DNA of 64,000 nt from Symbiodinium sp. CCMP2592 (GCA_905221615.1 CAJNDT010004668.1:261001-325000), one strand, 5' to 3'. Numbered from the stretch's first letter, positions 18,854-29,953 are shown. Numbers and translations are program-made. Notes: generated by a model from the sequence alone, not told the origin.

Positions 18854-19017
18854 TGTGAAATTTCCCTGTCTTGAAGCGCCGTGTTGACATGTCCTCATGC
18901 GTGAATAGTTTTTGAGACAGTTCTGAACGCACCCTATTCGACAGACGTCTTGGGCTCAGACCAAAAAGTGCGCTCGTTGTGTGGTTGGACACTCACTAAT
19001 CCAGTTCCTGCTTCAAA
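18854..19017 (+). repeat. 3' LTR
   Basis: Identical to the 5' LTR over 164 bp. Preceded by CAGATAAGACGGG, a weak polypurine tract. Confidence 0.85.
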
Positions 19018-19022
19018 ACCCT
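19018..19022. repeat. Target-site duplication, right
   Basis: ACCCT, matching 6692-6696. Confidence 0.55.
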
Positions 19023-19087
19023 AAACCCTAACAGCCCTGGGCGGGTGGGAAAAAAGCAGGAAAAACCCGAAAGCCCCACGAACCCAG

Positions 19088-19166
19088 GACCTCGGCGTTG
19101 GTCAGCCGGGACGAGCCACTCCTGGATATCCTGGAGTCAGAGGTCTTCGATATGGTCTTACAGCGC
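19088..19166 (+). CDS. Coiled-coil gene, exon after the retrotransposon intron
   Basis: Reads TSALVSRDEPLLDILESEVF then DMVLQR when joined to 6549; frame and composition continue the upstream exon. The 3' end is approximate: it lies before GCTGCTTAGCAATAG, where the sequence becomes AT-rich. Confidence 0.6.
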
Positions 19167-19399
19167 TGCTTAGCAATAGTAAGCCATGGTTTGAGGTATT
19201 GGGGTTTACTTTACGGTTTTAGTAAGCTCTCTCCTTTTTCGGGGTAGTATACCCCAAGATCAGCGTTACTTCGCAGAGTAAGTAGCCTTTATCCTTCTTT
19301 CGGGGTAGTAAGACCCATCTTGGAATCCCAATCCCAAAGCTTAAACGGTAGCCCCCCACAAACATGGACAAGTGAGGCTACAACCTGGGTTCTAAGGGA

Positions 19400-19450
19400 A
19401 AGGCGAGCCTGGTATCCCAGCTGGTCTCCCTGGCCTCGCGCCGCGCCAGT
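19400..19450 (+). CDS. Coiled-coil gene, probable exon
   Basis: Reads KASLVSQLVSLASRRAS between an AG-ending stretch and CTGGGTTCTTGTTAGGG, the F6 element start. Borders approximate. Confidence 0.45.
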
Positions 19451-19584
19451 GACTGGGTTCTTGTTAGGGTTTTAGTTTAAGTTACCAGAGATAAGGGTTC
19501 CTGTAAGGGTTACCATAGCTTAGGGTTCCTTTAAGGGTTCCGTTAAGGGTTTAAGGGTCAATTAGTTCAAGGTTTAAGTCACCA

Positions 19585-19702
19585 TAATGTAGGAACCCGA
19601 TTAAGAAACCCTGGGTCTATAACCCCAAAACAGTAGGATTCATTTAAGGAGCCCTAGTAAACTGCCCAAGGTTTCTTAATCGGGCTCCTACATCCTACAT
19701 TA
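19585..19702. repeat. Hairpin element F5, copy b
   Basis: TAATGTAGGAACC...CTCCTACATCCTACATTA, with inner arms AAGAAACCCTGGG and CCCAAGGTTTCTT. The right end has a short duplication (CTACATCCTACAT). A solitary right arm lies at 19955-19986. Confidence 0.75.
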
Positions 19703-20000
19703 CCTTTGAAGGGTTCCCTTTGTGACTGATTTGGGGTCTATACGGGTTCTACTGTTGCCACTCCTGCTTGAGTACAGTTACATGGTCCTACTTGGGTACA
19801 GTTACATTGAGCGACGCGGAACTGATTCATATGAAGTAGGGCTTATATTACCATTTTGGTGAGTGTAGATAGGCCTCCTTTTGAATTTTGGTGAGTGTAT
19901 GTATTGGGTTTTATTATGGGGATACTAGTAATATAAACCATACTCTATATAAGAAGCCCAAGGTTTCTTAATCAGGTTCCTACATTTGAAAGGAAAAGAA

Positions 20001-20108
20001 CCCAGAGACTCCAATATCCCTTAATTAAGGAATATTTCTTAAATCATATTACGGATCCTACTATAATTCAAGGTATATTCCTTAATTAAGGGGTATTGGA
20101 GTCTCTAG
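20001..20108. repeat. Hairpin element F1, copy a
   Basis: Near-palindrome with ends CCCAGAGACTCCAATA and TATTGGAGTCTCTAG, arms CCTTAATTAAGGAATAT and centre GGATCCTACTATAATTCAAG. GAA flanks it on both sides (3-bp duplication). Ends AG right before coding sequence. Confidence 0.85.
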
Positions 20109-20184
20109 GAACCAAGGTGAGGAGACGCAGCCTTCGACGATGACCCTGGCAAAGCAGGCCAAGGAGTTTCCGGAAACTTCGGGG
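20109..20184 (+). CDS. Coiled-coil gene, probable exon
   Basis: Reads NQGEETQPSTMTLAKQAKEF then PETSG, directly after the F1 element ending in AG, and followed by GTACCG as a possible donor. Confidence 0.45.
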
Positions 20185-20296
20185 GTACCGTAGGGTTCCT
20201 TTCAAGAGGGTTACTGTTAAGGGTACTATAAGGGTCCCTTTAAAAGGCTTGAAAAAGGGTTCCTTTAAAGAGGGGTAGTTTAAGGGTACTATATTG

Positions 20297-20398
20297 CTTA
20301 GTAGCTGAGTGGGAACACTTTACACTTTCCGGGATAATACTAACCACTAAAAAACTGAAAGTGTACGCGTTTTGGGGCTTATGAACTCAGCAACTAAG
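20297..20398. repeat. Hairpin element F2, copy b
   Basis: CTTAGTAGCTGAGTGG...CTCAGCAACTAAG, 102 bp, with TTTACACTTTCCGGG and GAAAGTGTACGCG inner arms. Confidence 0.8.
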
Positions 20399-20750
20399 AC
20401 TAGGGTCCCCTATTTTCGAAAGCCCCGAAATCGAAACCTTAGGCTCGAAAGCCCAAACGCCACACACTAAAAGCCCAACAGTCACGGCCCCAAAACCCAA
20501 AACCCGGTAAGTGCAAAACCTTCAAGGCCTTAACTACCCTCAAACCCCTAGCCCCTAGCCCCTCAACCCCAAACCCTCAACCCCCTTTAACCTCGAAGGC
20601 CCCAAAAAAACCCTAAACCCTAAACCCTAAGCTCTATTTGGCCCTAAACCCTAAACCCCATAGATCCCTCTAAGGAACCCTATAGATCCCTCTAAGGAGC
20701 CCTTTAAGAGCCCTTACTATTTCCATGGCCCCTCCAAGTAAACCCTAGAA
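20399..20750. repeat. Telomere-like CCCTAAA tract
   Basis: Degenerate C-rich telomere-like sequence upstream of the next exon; also holds CCCTCCAAGTA (20729), the end of hairpin family F8. No gene. Confidence 0.7.
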
Positions 20751-20862
20751 CCCAGAGACTCCAATACCCCTTTTTTTTTAAGGAATATTCCTTAAATCAT
20801 ATTAAGGATCCTACTATAATTTAAGGTATATTCCTTAATTAAGGGGTATTGGAGTCTCTGGG
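20751..20862. repeat. Hairpin element F1, copy b
   Basis: CCCAGAGACTCCAATA...TATTGGAGTCTCTGGG with a T run in the left arm; GAA on both sides. Confidence 0.85.
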
Positions 20863-20865
20863 AAG

Positions 20866-20960
20866 CGCAACACCCAAGCTGCCAGGCCACTTTGTCGACT
20901 CTGCCCTCGGAGAAGCTTCCCTACGAGGCCTCACCGGAGCCCGCGGAGGAGAGAGCGCCC
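20866..20960 (+). CDS. Coiled-coil gene, probable exon
   Basis: Reads QHPSCQATLSTLPSEKLPYE then ASPEPAEERAP, after GAAG and before GTAGTTCAGG (possible GT donor). Pro/Glu-rich, G/C third positions. Confidence 0.5.
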
Positions 20961-21329
20961 TGTAGTTCAGGAATATGCAGTTTAGGGTGGGAAAGGGGGC
21001 TGTTGCTGTAACCGGGCTGCTGGACAACGAGGCCTGCTGCAAAAAGGGTTCAAGGTCTGGGGTAAAGGGAGTAACGAATTATAAGGAATATACAGCTCAG
21101 GGTTTAAGGTTCAAGGTTTGGGGTTGGGGGTAAGGGTTCAGGGTCTTCGGATGCAAGGATCTGGCTAGTCCGCAAGCCCAGCTGCAAAAAAAGGGGTTTC
21201 CGTTTGGGGTTGAGGGTTTAAGTCTACGCTTTAGGGTTTCAGGCTTAGAGCTATAAGGTTTGGGGCGGAGGTCCTTATGATGGGATACTTACGTTATGTT
21301 CCGCAATCGGGTTTGGGGGTCTCTGGGAG

Positions 21330-21390
21330 CTCAAAGAGGAGACAAAGCCCATGCTGCCGCGGCCGCCAATGCAGATGGCCTCGCCACCCG
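21330..21390 (+). CDS. Coiled-coil gene, probable exon
   Basis: Reads LKEETKPMLPRPPMQMASPP after GGGAG. The following CGTTCTTTGCCGAGGTGG recurs with a 2-base insertion at 21524, so an intron may lie between the two copies. Confidence 0.4.
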
Positions 21391-21729
21391 TTCTTTGCCG
21401 AGGTGGGGGCATCTTTAAACAAATCAACGAGGGGGTTACCTTTTTGAAACATGGTCTTCATAATAAGGAACCTATGATTTATCTTAAGGATCCTTTGGTA
21501 CGATGTCTAGATTTGATGTCCCTCGTTCTTTGTGCCGAGGTGGTGGGAAGGTCTCGGTGGTCAGTGGCCGGCCTTTCGTGGTAAAAAGCCATCAAACCCT
21601 TCAGAACCTTTGGCAATTTCAGATACGCTTTGATTTTCCTTTCGGTCGTATCGTCTTCGTCTTTACCTTTTCAAGGACGTGTTTTTTTTCGGGCCCCTTA
21701 GAACCCGAAACCCCAAGCCTCCAGACCAG

Positions 21730-21865
21730 GAAGGCACGAGGAGTGGCTGAGCCCATGTCCGTTTTGGCCCAGCAGGGAAGCTCCCGAACAAAGCGGAGCC
21801 CCCGGCGGGGCCCATCGACCCTGGGCTCCCTGCAGGAGAGCACCGTCTCGAGCTTCTTCTCCTAG
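21730..21865 (+). CDS. Coiled-coil gene, probable last exon
   Basis: After ACCAG, reads KARGVAEPMSVLAQQGSSRT, then KRSPRRGPSTLGSLQEST and VSSFFS-stop (TAG 21863-21865). A basic, Ser-rich C-terminus. Assignment to the same gene rests on strand, order and composition. Confidence 0.5.
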
Positions 21866-21889
21866 GGCCCTCAGAGCCGGCAAATCTTC

Positions 21890-21991
21890 CTTAGTAGCTG
21901 AGTGGATACGCTTTACACTTTTCGGGATAATTTTACCCACTGTACAACTGAAAGTGTACACTCTTTGGGGCTTATGAACTCAGCAACTAAG
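21890..21991. repeat. Hairpin element F2, copy c
   Basis: CTTAGTAGCTGAGTGG...CTCAGCAACTAAG just after the stop codon, so this copy is in a 3' UTR or intergenic. Confidence 0.8.
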
Positions 21992-22639
21992 CTTCGCACT
22001 TCCTGCCAGACTGTTGTCTGTTGTTTTCTGCTAGGGTGATACGTGTGGTTTCTTTCTTGTTGCTATGGTGCTACTACTACAATCATCAAACGAAATACGG
22101 CCTCTGTCGAAGAGCCTGATTATGAGGACGGCTCTCGTCAGCTTCAGTTTCACTTGAGACCTATGCGGCGCCGAGCAAGATGCTGCGCCGGTGGGTGGTT
22201 CATTCCGGGCTCTCAGCCATGCAGCATCAACATTCAAGCCCAAGATCCGCTCATCCCAGAGCCGAAACGCATGATCCCAGCATCCTGCAGCCCTAGCTCG
22301 CGACCCGGCATGCTGTATCTCTAAAGCCTCTTCGACCCTCCCTGTCCTTTGAGAACCCAGTGACGTGATGCGGTGCGGTCGGGGAAATGCCGACCCTCGC
22401 CGACCATCGGTAAGGCGTTGGAAAAGAAGCCCGAATAGTGCCGAACAGGAGGTTCGGGGCACCCCCAGCACTTTCATGGGAGATCTATGCATCCTGCTTT
22501 TCTGTAGGAGCAAGAATAATTCGTAGCCTCCTGCCTTCATCATGGATGATCAAGGTCTAGATTCGCAGGATCACAAGGGAACCCTGATGTTGGGGAGCAA
22601 TTATGCGCCGGTTCAAACTGCGGCCTAGGGGTTTAAGCT
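21992..22639. other. No supported gene
   Basis: Mixed sequence with mutually overlapping open frames on both strands (22031-22543 minus, 22043-22324 plus), none with a recognisable domain. Nothing firm. Confidence 0.4.
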
Positions 22640-22779
22640 ATGATCAGTTGGCAAAGCCAGCACCTGAGGAACATGAACCTGAGCGACGTGAAAGCTGCAG
22701 TGCGGACAGATCCCTTCATGGCTTTGGACCGTCTTAGATCGGAGTTCCAGGACAGTCTTGGCTTGGCGTTGAGGTGGAG
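22640..22779 (+). CDS. Putative first exon with GTAAGT donor
   Basis: ATG-started: MISWQSQHLRNMNLSDVKAA, then VRTDPFMALDRLRSEFQDSL and GLALRWR, followed by GTAAGT, a perfect conventional donor and rare in this window. Protein unknown. Confidence 0.45.
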
Positions 22780-22874
22780 GTAAGTCTGGATGAGGGAGCG
22801 CCATCCGAGATGAGGTGCTGGGCCCTCAACCATGTGCCCTAAACCCTATAAACCTTGAGCCCTAAACCTTAAAC

Positions 22875-23029
22875 CCTGGAAGATGCCCAAACCCATAATG
22901 GCGGCGGAGGAGATCGCAAAGATCCAGCACTTCGGGGGCGGCTCGCTGGCCAGCGGCAGCGTCACGCCCAGCAGCGCACGGAGCAGCGCTTCCCCGTCCA
23001 TGTCCATGAGGAAGTCGCCACTTTGCAGC
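22875..23029 (-). CDS. Putative minus-strand exon
   Basis: On the minus strand, after CCCACAG, reads LQSGDFLMDMDGEALLRALL, GVTLPLASEPPPKCWIFAIS and SAAIMGLGIFQ, then GTTTAAGGTTTAGGG. Third positions are G/C-rich and the last 17 residues are hydrophobic, like a membrane segment. It is the only well-supported minus-strand exon. Function unknown. Confidence 0.5.
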
Positions 23030-23502
23030 CTGTGGGTTCCCTTTTTCAGGGTTCAGGGCTTGCAAAATAAGACGTGCGTCGGTGCGACGCGCCTCGAATC
23101 TTCAAAGCCCTTGTAACTTGAAGACATGTCCCCGGCGACCCCGAATCCCCAACCCTTCTAAACCTTAAGCTATTCTGCCATTCTGCGAGCCCCAGGAAGA
23201 CCGAGCCACATAGCCTCAGTTCGCTACGTGAGGCCTTTGGCTGTTAGGGTCTGGGTGCAGGATCTAGGGCTTAAAGGGTTTAGGGTTTCGGGCTTGGGGT
23301 TCCAGGGTGGGGGTTAGAGTTGAAGGCTTCAGGAGTAGCCTTCAAGGTTTCCAAACGGTTCGATGATAGTTTTAGTGCGAATGTGGCTTCACGGAACACA
23401 CCGGAGGATAGACCCAGAATGTAGGCTCAGGGGTATGATGTAGGATTCAATGGTTTTGGCTTCAGTACGAGCAGCAAAGTAGTGGTCGTCGTCGGAGCCG
23501 CG
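23030..23502. other. Non-coding, telomere-like at the edges
   Basis: Degenerate CCCTAAA and TTTAGGG pieces; no gene seen. Confidence 0.5.
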
Positions 23503-24185
<683 letters not shown>

Positions 24186-24753
24186 AGTTGTAAAAGAAAG
24201 ATCGGATTGCTCTCATCATATTCGGGGTAATGCCATGCCCGTAGACCTAGTAGCTGCCATCGCCGTCATGATGCAAGCCACGCGAGCGGCAAGAGCACTA
24301 TTGAGGACAATCACAGTATCAACAGACCTCAATACAAAACTGAGGGTGGAATTAAACGACAAGACTCTTGACAAGACTGAGGGTGACCATTCACCAAGAA
24401 AAAACAACTACATTCAAGCAGCAGGGCCACTGACCATCACCGCCAGCAGAGACGTAGGTTTTGAAGTCGTAGCAGTGGCGGCAACCATCAGCGTGCCAGC
24501 AATACCTGAGTTCGAAACCAGCAATTAGCACGCAAAATAGACGTAAGAATACCGCCACAATCGACCTCTTTCAAATAACAGTAGTTTAAGAAGACTCACG
24601 GCCGTGGTGATGCTGGTAGCAGCAAGAAGCACAGCGCATGCATGGCCAATTAATGGCAAATACATGGAATGAACTGATGCTCGCCGATTAATGGCAAACA
24701 CATGGTTACATGGAATGAATTGATGCTCGCCAAAAAGCAGCCAATACCAAATC

Positions 24754-24840
24754 ATTTAGTAGCTGAGTAGGTAACCTTTAACCTTTCGGGGTTTGTATAA
24801 TCCTACCAGAATGGAAACGGTTACCCTTTTTGTAGCTAGG
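24754..24840. repeat. Hairpin element F2, diverged copy
   Basis: TTTAGTAGCTGAGTAGG at the left and TGTAGCTAGG at the right, with GGTAACCTTT and GGTTACCC arms; shorter than the others. Confidence 0.55.
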
Positions 24841-25016
24841 GTAGCCTAAACCCTAGACCCCTAAACCCTAAACTCAGCTCCTAAGCCTTAGCAACTCCCC
24901 GAAGCCGCGAAGGAACCCTCATAGATCCCTTAAAGGAATCCTTTATAGATCCTTGATGTGGTAACTTACACTAAATTCCTTAACAAGAGCCCAGTAAATA
25001 GCTCCCCGAAGCCACA

Positions 25017-25079
25017 GAACTCGCTATGTTCGAGGCGTCATCGCGCTCCTCAGAGCGCTCACGGCTGAGCTGCCGCTTA
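25017..25079 (+). CDS. Putative micro-exon between F6-type elements
   Basis: Reads LAMFEASSRSSERSRLSCRL after CCACAG, followed by CTGGGCTCCTGTTCAGG; a TTAACAAGAGCCCAG end lies 20-50 bp before it. So it is framed by the right end of one F6 element and the left end of another. Confidence 0.4.
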
Positions 25080-25683
25080 ACTGGGCTCCTGTTCAGGTTT
25101 TTTAGTTAAACGTACCATAATAATGGGGATCTATAGCATACAGTAACTTTTAGTTTAAGTTGCCAGAATAATAGGGATCTAAAGTAAATAATACCCAGTC
25201 ATTTGCTAGGCTCTGTACACTTCTTTCGTAATCTTCCATCGGGTTCTAACAATTTATGCGTACGAGGATTATGCTTCGTTTTTGTGTTAGAGTTTTGGAA
25301 CTCCTACGAAGAACGGCTTCTTCACGTCGAGGTTCTCGGGAGAAGCTTTCCAACTGTGGTGAGTTTGCACGTTTAGGCTTGGTGTGGCTGTCGCAGTAGG
25401 TCTGGATGCAAAAAGGTTTCGTGCGTCGGGTTCAAGTGATGTCCCTAAGTGGTTGCCAGTGGTTGCCAGGCGTAGACTTGTACAGGCCTGTAGATGAGGT
25501 TCTTGGGAGTTCTATGTTTTTGGTGAAGTGTGTTGTTTTTGCTATTTCCTGCCTCTCCCTCCGACTCCCGCCGGGGTGCAGAAAGCCTTCTGAAAGAATC
25601 CGTGTGGTAACCCGTTATAGGATTTCTTTCGGAACTGTGATCATAAATTAAACCCTAAACCTCAAAAGTAGAAGGAACCTTAG

Positions 25684-25817
25684 ACCAAGGCAAGGTCGTG
25701 GAGGAGGCCTTCTCGCCTGTGTCGCTGCGGGATGGCTTGTCTCCGCGGGATGGCCTGTCCGCCCGGCGGAAGACCTCCCCGGAGCTGCTGGAGACCCAGG
25801 TGAAGGAGCTTGTGACG
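25684..25817 (+). CDS. Putative exon (VEEAFSPVSLRDG...)
   Basis: Open frame reading DQGKVVEEAFSPVSLRDGLS, PRDGLSARRKTSPELLETQV, KELVT, then GTTTCATG as possible donor. Two SPVSLRDGLSPRDGLS half-repeats. The opposite frame is also open but less biased. Confidence 0.5.
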
Positions 25818-26396
25818 GTTTCATGTTGGTGAACGTTACTGTGCTCCTGCTGCTCTTGCGCGTCCTAGAACCGAATGTCATAACTAAGATGCTACTGCTA
25901 CCCTTGCTACTGCTGCTGCTAGTATCGTTATCACGAAAGCTAGCCCCTGTGGAGCTAGCGGAGTATCTTACTTAAGCGAAGCTTACAACCAGGTAGGTAT
26001 ACAGGGTCCCCGGAGGCTCCGTCACGAAAAGCCCTAAACCCGGTCGGTTTTAGGATACGAATCGCATTTTTTTGGGAAACGAGGTGTTTTTTTTTGTTTT
26101 CTCTCTTGTTATCGTGCAAATGAACACTGCTTTCTAGGTCCCCCAGGGGGTTGTAAGCGGGGTGTACAACCTTTAAACCCTCCGAAGCGCCTGCATCGCC
26201 AGGGTTTGGGTGTAATGAGCTCCAAGATGGCAGTCATGTGCAGATCAGTCGTTGCACAGCCAGCCCAGAATGTTGTGTGCTTAGCGAGCTCAGATGGCAA
26301 CTGGTAGTGGCAGAGTGTGCAGATCAGAGCTGCATCTGTAAATTTCGCATATACGCAAGTCCCTTAACTAGCTTTCGTCCCAGGCCCTCACCCCCA
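25818..26396. other. No supported gene
   Basis: Short CTGCTACTG-like runs and telomere-like bits only. Confidence 0.4.
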
Positions 26397-26825
26397 AGTG
26401 TGATTACTGCTGCTGCTGCTACAACTACGACTGTGCCTCCGACTACGACTTCGACGACGACGATGATGATTGGTACCACTGTAGTACTAGTAATAGTAGT
26501 ACTGCTGCTCCTTCTCTTGTTCCTTCTCCAGCTCCTGCTTCTGCTACTGCCACTGCTACTGCAATTGCTGCTGCTTCTCCTGCTACTGCTACTTGCTACT
26601 GCTACGGCGAGTAAGGCGATTCCACAGCGGCCGCTATTCACTCTGCTGCTGCCACTACCGTTGCTCTTGGTCATGGCGGTTCCAGTGCTGCAATGACATG
26701 TGTAAGCATTGTGAGTTCGGTATTATGATGGTTACTATTGTTAGTGCCATTATCATTTTATTGTTGTTGTTAATCTTGCTTGTGTGCCGCTATTCTTGTT
26801 GCTACTATTGCTACTGTTGTTAATT
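26397..26825. repeat. Trinucleotide-rich (CTG/CTA/CTT) region
   Basis: Imperfect CTN repeats, strongest 26405-26600. Frames give Leu, Ala or Ser runs. Confidence 0.85.
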
Positions 26826-27030
26826 TTCTTCTTATAGATGTCCCAGCAGCGTCGGCAGCACACCAAGCACGGACTGGAGCGACTTCACCGGATGTGATGT
26901 CAGCCCTGCAGTATCCCCATACTCCCACATGCTTGTCACAACGGTTTGTAGGATTGTAAGAGTTCCGTAACGACATCAAAGGCTTTCCGACGGGTTTGTA
27001 CGGACAATGTACCAGCTCTTGGGGATAAAA

Positions 27031-27115
27031 GCGCATGCGCATGGACCTGGAAGGAGAAGTGGCTTCAGGAGCGCTTGGCTGAGCAGGCCATCGGGGCCAA
27101 GCCACAAGACACGAG
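27031..27115 (+). CDS. Putative exon (WTWKEKWLQERLAEQAIGAK)
   Basis: Reads AWTWKEKWLQERLAEQAIGA KPQDT, charged helix; ends at GAG followed by GTTTAGGG. 5' end approximate. Confidence 0.45.
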
Positions 27116-27483
27116 GTTTAGGGTTGAAGGAATTGGGCCGCTCTTTAGTCTCCACTCTGAAACCCAAGAGAGCTAGACACATCCACTCGCTGAAGCATTC
27201 AGATGCGACATGCCAGGCAGCAGCTTCAACACTTGCGATGTGTCCCTAAACCCTAAACCTTATCCCAGATCCTGGAACGTGGGCCTCATGGCTCAAACCA
27301 GTGCCCCAACATCCCTAAGCCCCAGGCCGAGAGAGCAGTTGAGAGAGGAGGGCCACCCACCCACTGCGAGCATTCCGAACTCTTTTGGGCCGAACTAATC
27401 CTCAGTCCTAAACCTCAACACCTAAAATCCTAAAGCCTTCATGGCTCGCGCTTGCTACCCCTTTGGATGCACCCCTAAGACAA

Positions 27484-27588
27484 CCCAGAGTCAACTAAGG
27501 AGTATTCCTTAAATCATATGGGGGATCCTACTATAATTTAAGGTATACTCCTTGATTAAAGCTTAATTTAGGGATATTGGAGTCTCGG
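27484..27588. repeat. Hairpin element F1, copy c (diverged)
   Basis: CCCAGAGTCAACTAAGG...GGGATCCTACTATAATTTAA...ATATTGGAGTCTCGG; left arm shortened. Confidence 0.7.
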
Positions 27589-27600
27589 TGAAGCTGCTAG

Positions 27601-27671
27601 GATGCTGAGCTGGAGCGGCTTCGTGCTGCTTTGGCGGCGGCGGGCCGGGCGGTGGCTTATCTGAGCTTTGG
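27601..27671 (+). CDS. Putative exon (DAELERLRAALAAAGRAVAY)
   Basis: After GCTGCTAG, reads DAELERLRAALAAAGRAVAY LSF, a clear heptad-type helix. It follows the F1 element by 12 bp. Confidence 0.5.
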
Positions 27672-28392
27672 AGTACCACACTGTTTTTTCTTAAAGGAAC
27701 CACTATGAAATAAGAGTTTATACCTTGTCTCCCTGGCTACTTAAACGCCCAGTTATCTGAGCATCAGGCTCCATTCAGGCTTTCCATGATTCGTAAAGCC
27801 CTGCAGAATCCCAACCCTACAATTACAAGCCAAAAACAAGTTTAGAGCCTTTAAACCTTCCGTCCCTGCAAGCCCTAAACCCTGCACCTTCCCCCAAACC
27901 CCAAAACAAATCGATATTTCCTTACCATAACTGCAGGCGCATATACCCCAAAACCTTATCCGAATCATGTAGGCCGCTATATTAAGCCCCGGACCCTAAA
28001 CTCCTAAAGCTTTGAAGCCCTACTTTCCAACCGTTATCGTAGCCCTTGCTGGCCCTTTTACAAGCGGCTTTGCAGGAACCCGAATCCCTGAACCCAAACC
28101 TTGCCTTGTTTGAGCGTCGAAACTCTGAACCCCAAACCCTAAGCCCTTAACCCCAAAGTCAAACGCTTAACCCACAAAGGAACCCCACGTGCAGACACTT
28201 GGCATAGATACACATCAACTCTTATAGCACCCCTTGTAGTAGCCCTCTTGCAGGAACCCGAAACCCTAGACCCTGAACACCAAACCCTCAAACCTTAACC
28301 CTAAACCCCGAGTCCTTAAGCCTAAACCCTTAAGCCTAGACCCTAAACCTTTGCCCCTGACCTCTAAACCCTGAAAGGAAGCTTGTCTGCAG
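27672..28392. other. Telomere-like, non-coding
   Basis: CCCTAAA-rich from about 27830 to 28375; one weak copy of the GAGCGTCGAAAC motif near 28105. No gene. Confidence 0.6.
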
Positions 28393-28477
28393 AAGCTCAG
28401 GTAGAGTTGGCCTCGTCCGCCAACGGCTCTCCAGAACTGGAGCCAAAGTCCAGAGCCCAGATTCTTGTGGTTTCCAG
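28393..28477 (+). CDS. Putative exon (EAQVELASSANGSPELEPKS)
   Basis: After CTGCAG, reads AEAQVELASSANGSPELEPK SRAQILVVS, then a TTTAGGG tract. Flanked CCCTAAA before and TTTAGGG after. Confidence 0.45.
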
Positions 28478-29250
28478 TTTAGACGGTTTAGGGTTCAGGG
28501 TTTAGGGTTTAAGGTGTAGGGTTTGGGATCACACCGGGGGGCTTCATAGAGTTTAGGGCAAGCTTAGGGTTTAGGGTTCCAGGGCCCAGCTCTCTTTAGG
28601 TTTGGGATCATATTGGGGACTTCATAGAGTTTTAAGGGTTTGGGGAGTTTTTTGGCAAGTTTGATGGGTTTTTCATTTTCGATTTTTGCGGAGTTCCTGT
28701 GCAGATTCTCAAAAGCCAATGAGACAAACAGGGTCTAGGGGTGTGGGGCCAACAGTTAACAGTCAGGTTTGGGCTCTAGGTTTCAACGCTTCAGGTTGGA
28801 GTGAGGGTTTTGCCTCTAGAGTTTTCAAGCAAACTGCGATTTGAGTTTTAGCTGTTTTTCTACTAACCTATTGGTTTTGAACCCTCTCTCGTCCTCCCTG
28901 CTCCCTCGACCCCTTCTTCATTAAACACCATGAAGCTATGAAGTTCAATGACGCCCTGCGAAACAGCCCCAGAAAGCCCTGCAAGCCTAGGAAGCCCGAG
29001 CCTTGTGCAACTCCGAGAAAAACTCATCAAGCGCCATTCAGGAGGTTGGTTTCTCCCGACTGAACTTTAACGTTTCCAGCCCATAGAAAAACCTTGATAG
29101 CCTCCGCATAGAAGCCCTGCAAAACCACTGACAGCCTCATACAAAAACGTCAAGCCCAAACCCCCAAACGTCTAAACCCCTCAACCAGTCGGGCAGGCAC
29201 AAAAAAAGAGCTCAAGAACGAACACCCAACACCCCCTAACCCCTCAAGCC
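28478..29250. other. Non-coding, TTTAGGG then CCCTAAA polarity
   Basis: First part TTTAGGG-rich (28480-28640), last part CCCTAAA-rich (29150-29245), as expected for an intron between the two flanking exons. Weak frames only. Confidence 0.5.
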
Positions 29251-29321
29251 AGAGGGCCGCACCAGCCTTTCCGGAGCCAACGGCCACGCCACTGCTCTGT
29301 GCCACTGCCTTGAGGCAACCT
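29251..29321 (+). CDS. Putative micro-exon
   Basis: Reads GRTSLSGANGHATALCHCLE A between CCCCTCAAGCCAGAG and GGGTTGAGGGTTTTAGGG. Confidence 0.35.
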
Positions 29322-29371
29322 TGGGTTGAGGGTTTTAGGGCTTGAGGTTTGCGGCTTAGGGTTTATAGGGT

Positions 29372-29436
29372 TGCCCTAACTGGCGGAGAAGCGGCAAACT
29401 ACCAGGCGTCCTTGCAAGCAAGCCTGCAGCAAAAGG
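29372..29436 (+). CDS. Putative micro-exon (TGGEAANYQASLQASLQQ)
   Basis: Reads TGGEAANYQASLQASLQQ; ends at the recurrent GCAGCAAAAGG motif. Confidence 0.35.
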
Positions 29437-29953
29437 TTCCCAGCAGAGGCTTTTGCAGGCTGGATGCAAAAAGGGCTTGAGATTCGAGGGTTTGCTGCAC
29501 TTTTTCAGCCAAATTCACAACCCGGATGGTTCCGGGCTTAAGGTTGCGATTGCAACTTGGAGTCTCTGTGCTGGTGAGTGTTCAAGGATGATGGGGTCTT
29601 AGGGGTCTAGGGTTTAGGGTTCAGGATTTACATGGGAGGGCAAAAGACTTCAGGTATATAACCTGTATGATAATTCCCCTTATGATAGCAAATCACCAGC
29701 TCCATCGCTTTTGACGTTCATTCTTCTCTTGCTGTTTAATGGCGGTTTTGTGCAGGTTTTGGACGGTGCTATGACTGCCCTAAACCCTCAACTAAACTGA
29801 AGACCGCAGCCTGAACATCCTCAGCTAAACCAAGGACCGAAGCCCCAAAACTGAACCAAAGACCGACCGAAGCCCCAAACTCTCAACTTAACCAAAGACC
29901 CAAGCCCTGAATCCTCAACTGCACCAAGGACCTAGGCCTATAAACCCTCAACT
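29437..29953. other. No supported gene
   Basis: TTTAGGG-like pieces, then imperfect 40-bp repeats of CTCAACT-AACCAAAGACC type (29786-29945). Confidence 0.5.

Larger units (their letters stand above)
6697..19017 (+). mobile_element. Copia-type LTR retrotransposon, 12.3 kb, apparently intact
   Basis: Two 164-bp LTRs that I find identical base for base, a tRNA-Met-type primer binding site, and two long ORFs (3,097 codons from the first ATG, and about 808 codons) without internal stops. Domain order is gag, zinc knuckle, protease, integrase, then RT and RNase H, which is copia order. Identical LTRs and open frames mean a recent insertion. Extra domains (RapZ-like, 2OG-Fe(II) oxygenase-like, DUF488) make it about twice the usual copia length. 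Confidence 0.9.
6550..19087 (+). other. 12.5-kb intron holding the retrotransposon
   Basis: GACCTCGGC occurs at the intron start (6550-6558) and again right after the AG at 19086-19087. Splicing GA to AG restores one copy and keeps the frame. Without the retrotransposon and one 5-bp duplication the intron would be about 210 bp and ends in CCCAG, as in other introners here. The retrotransposon is inserted in the sense orientation. Confidence 0.65.
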
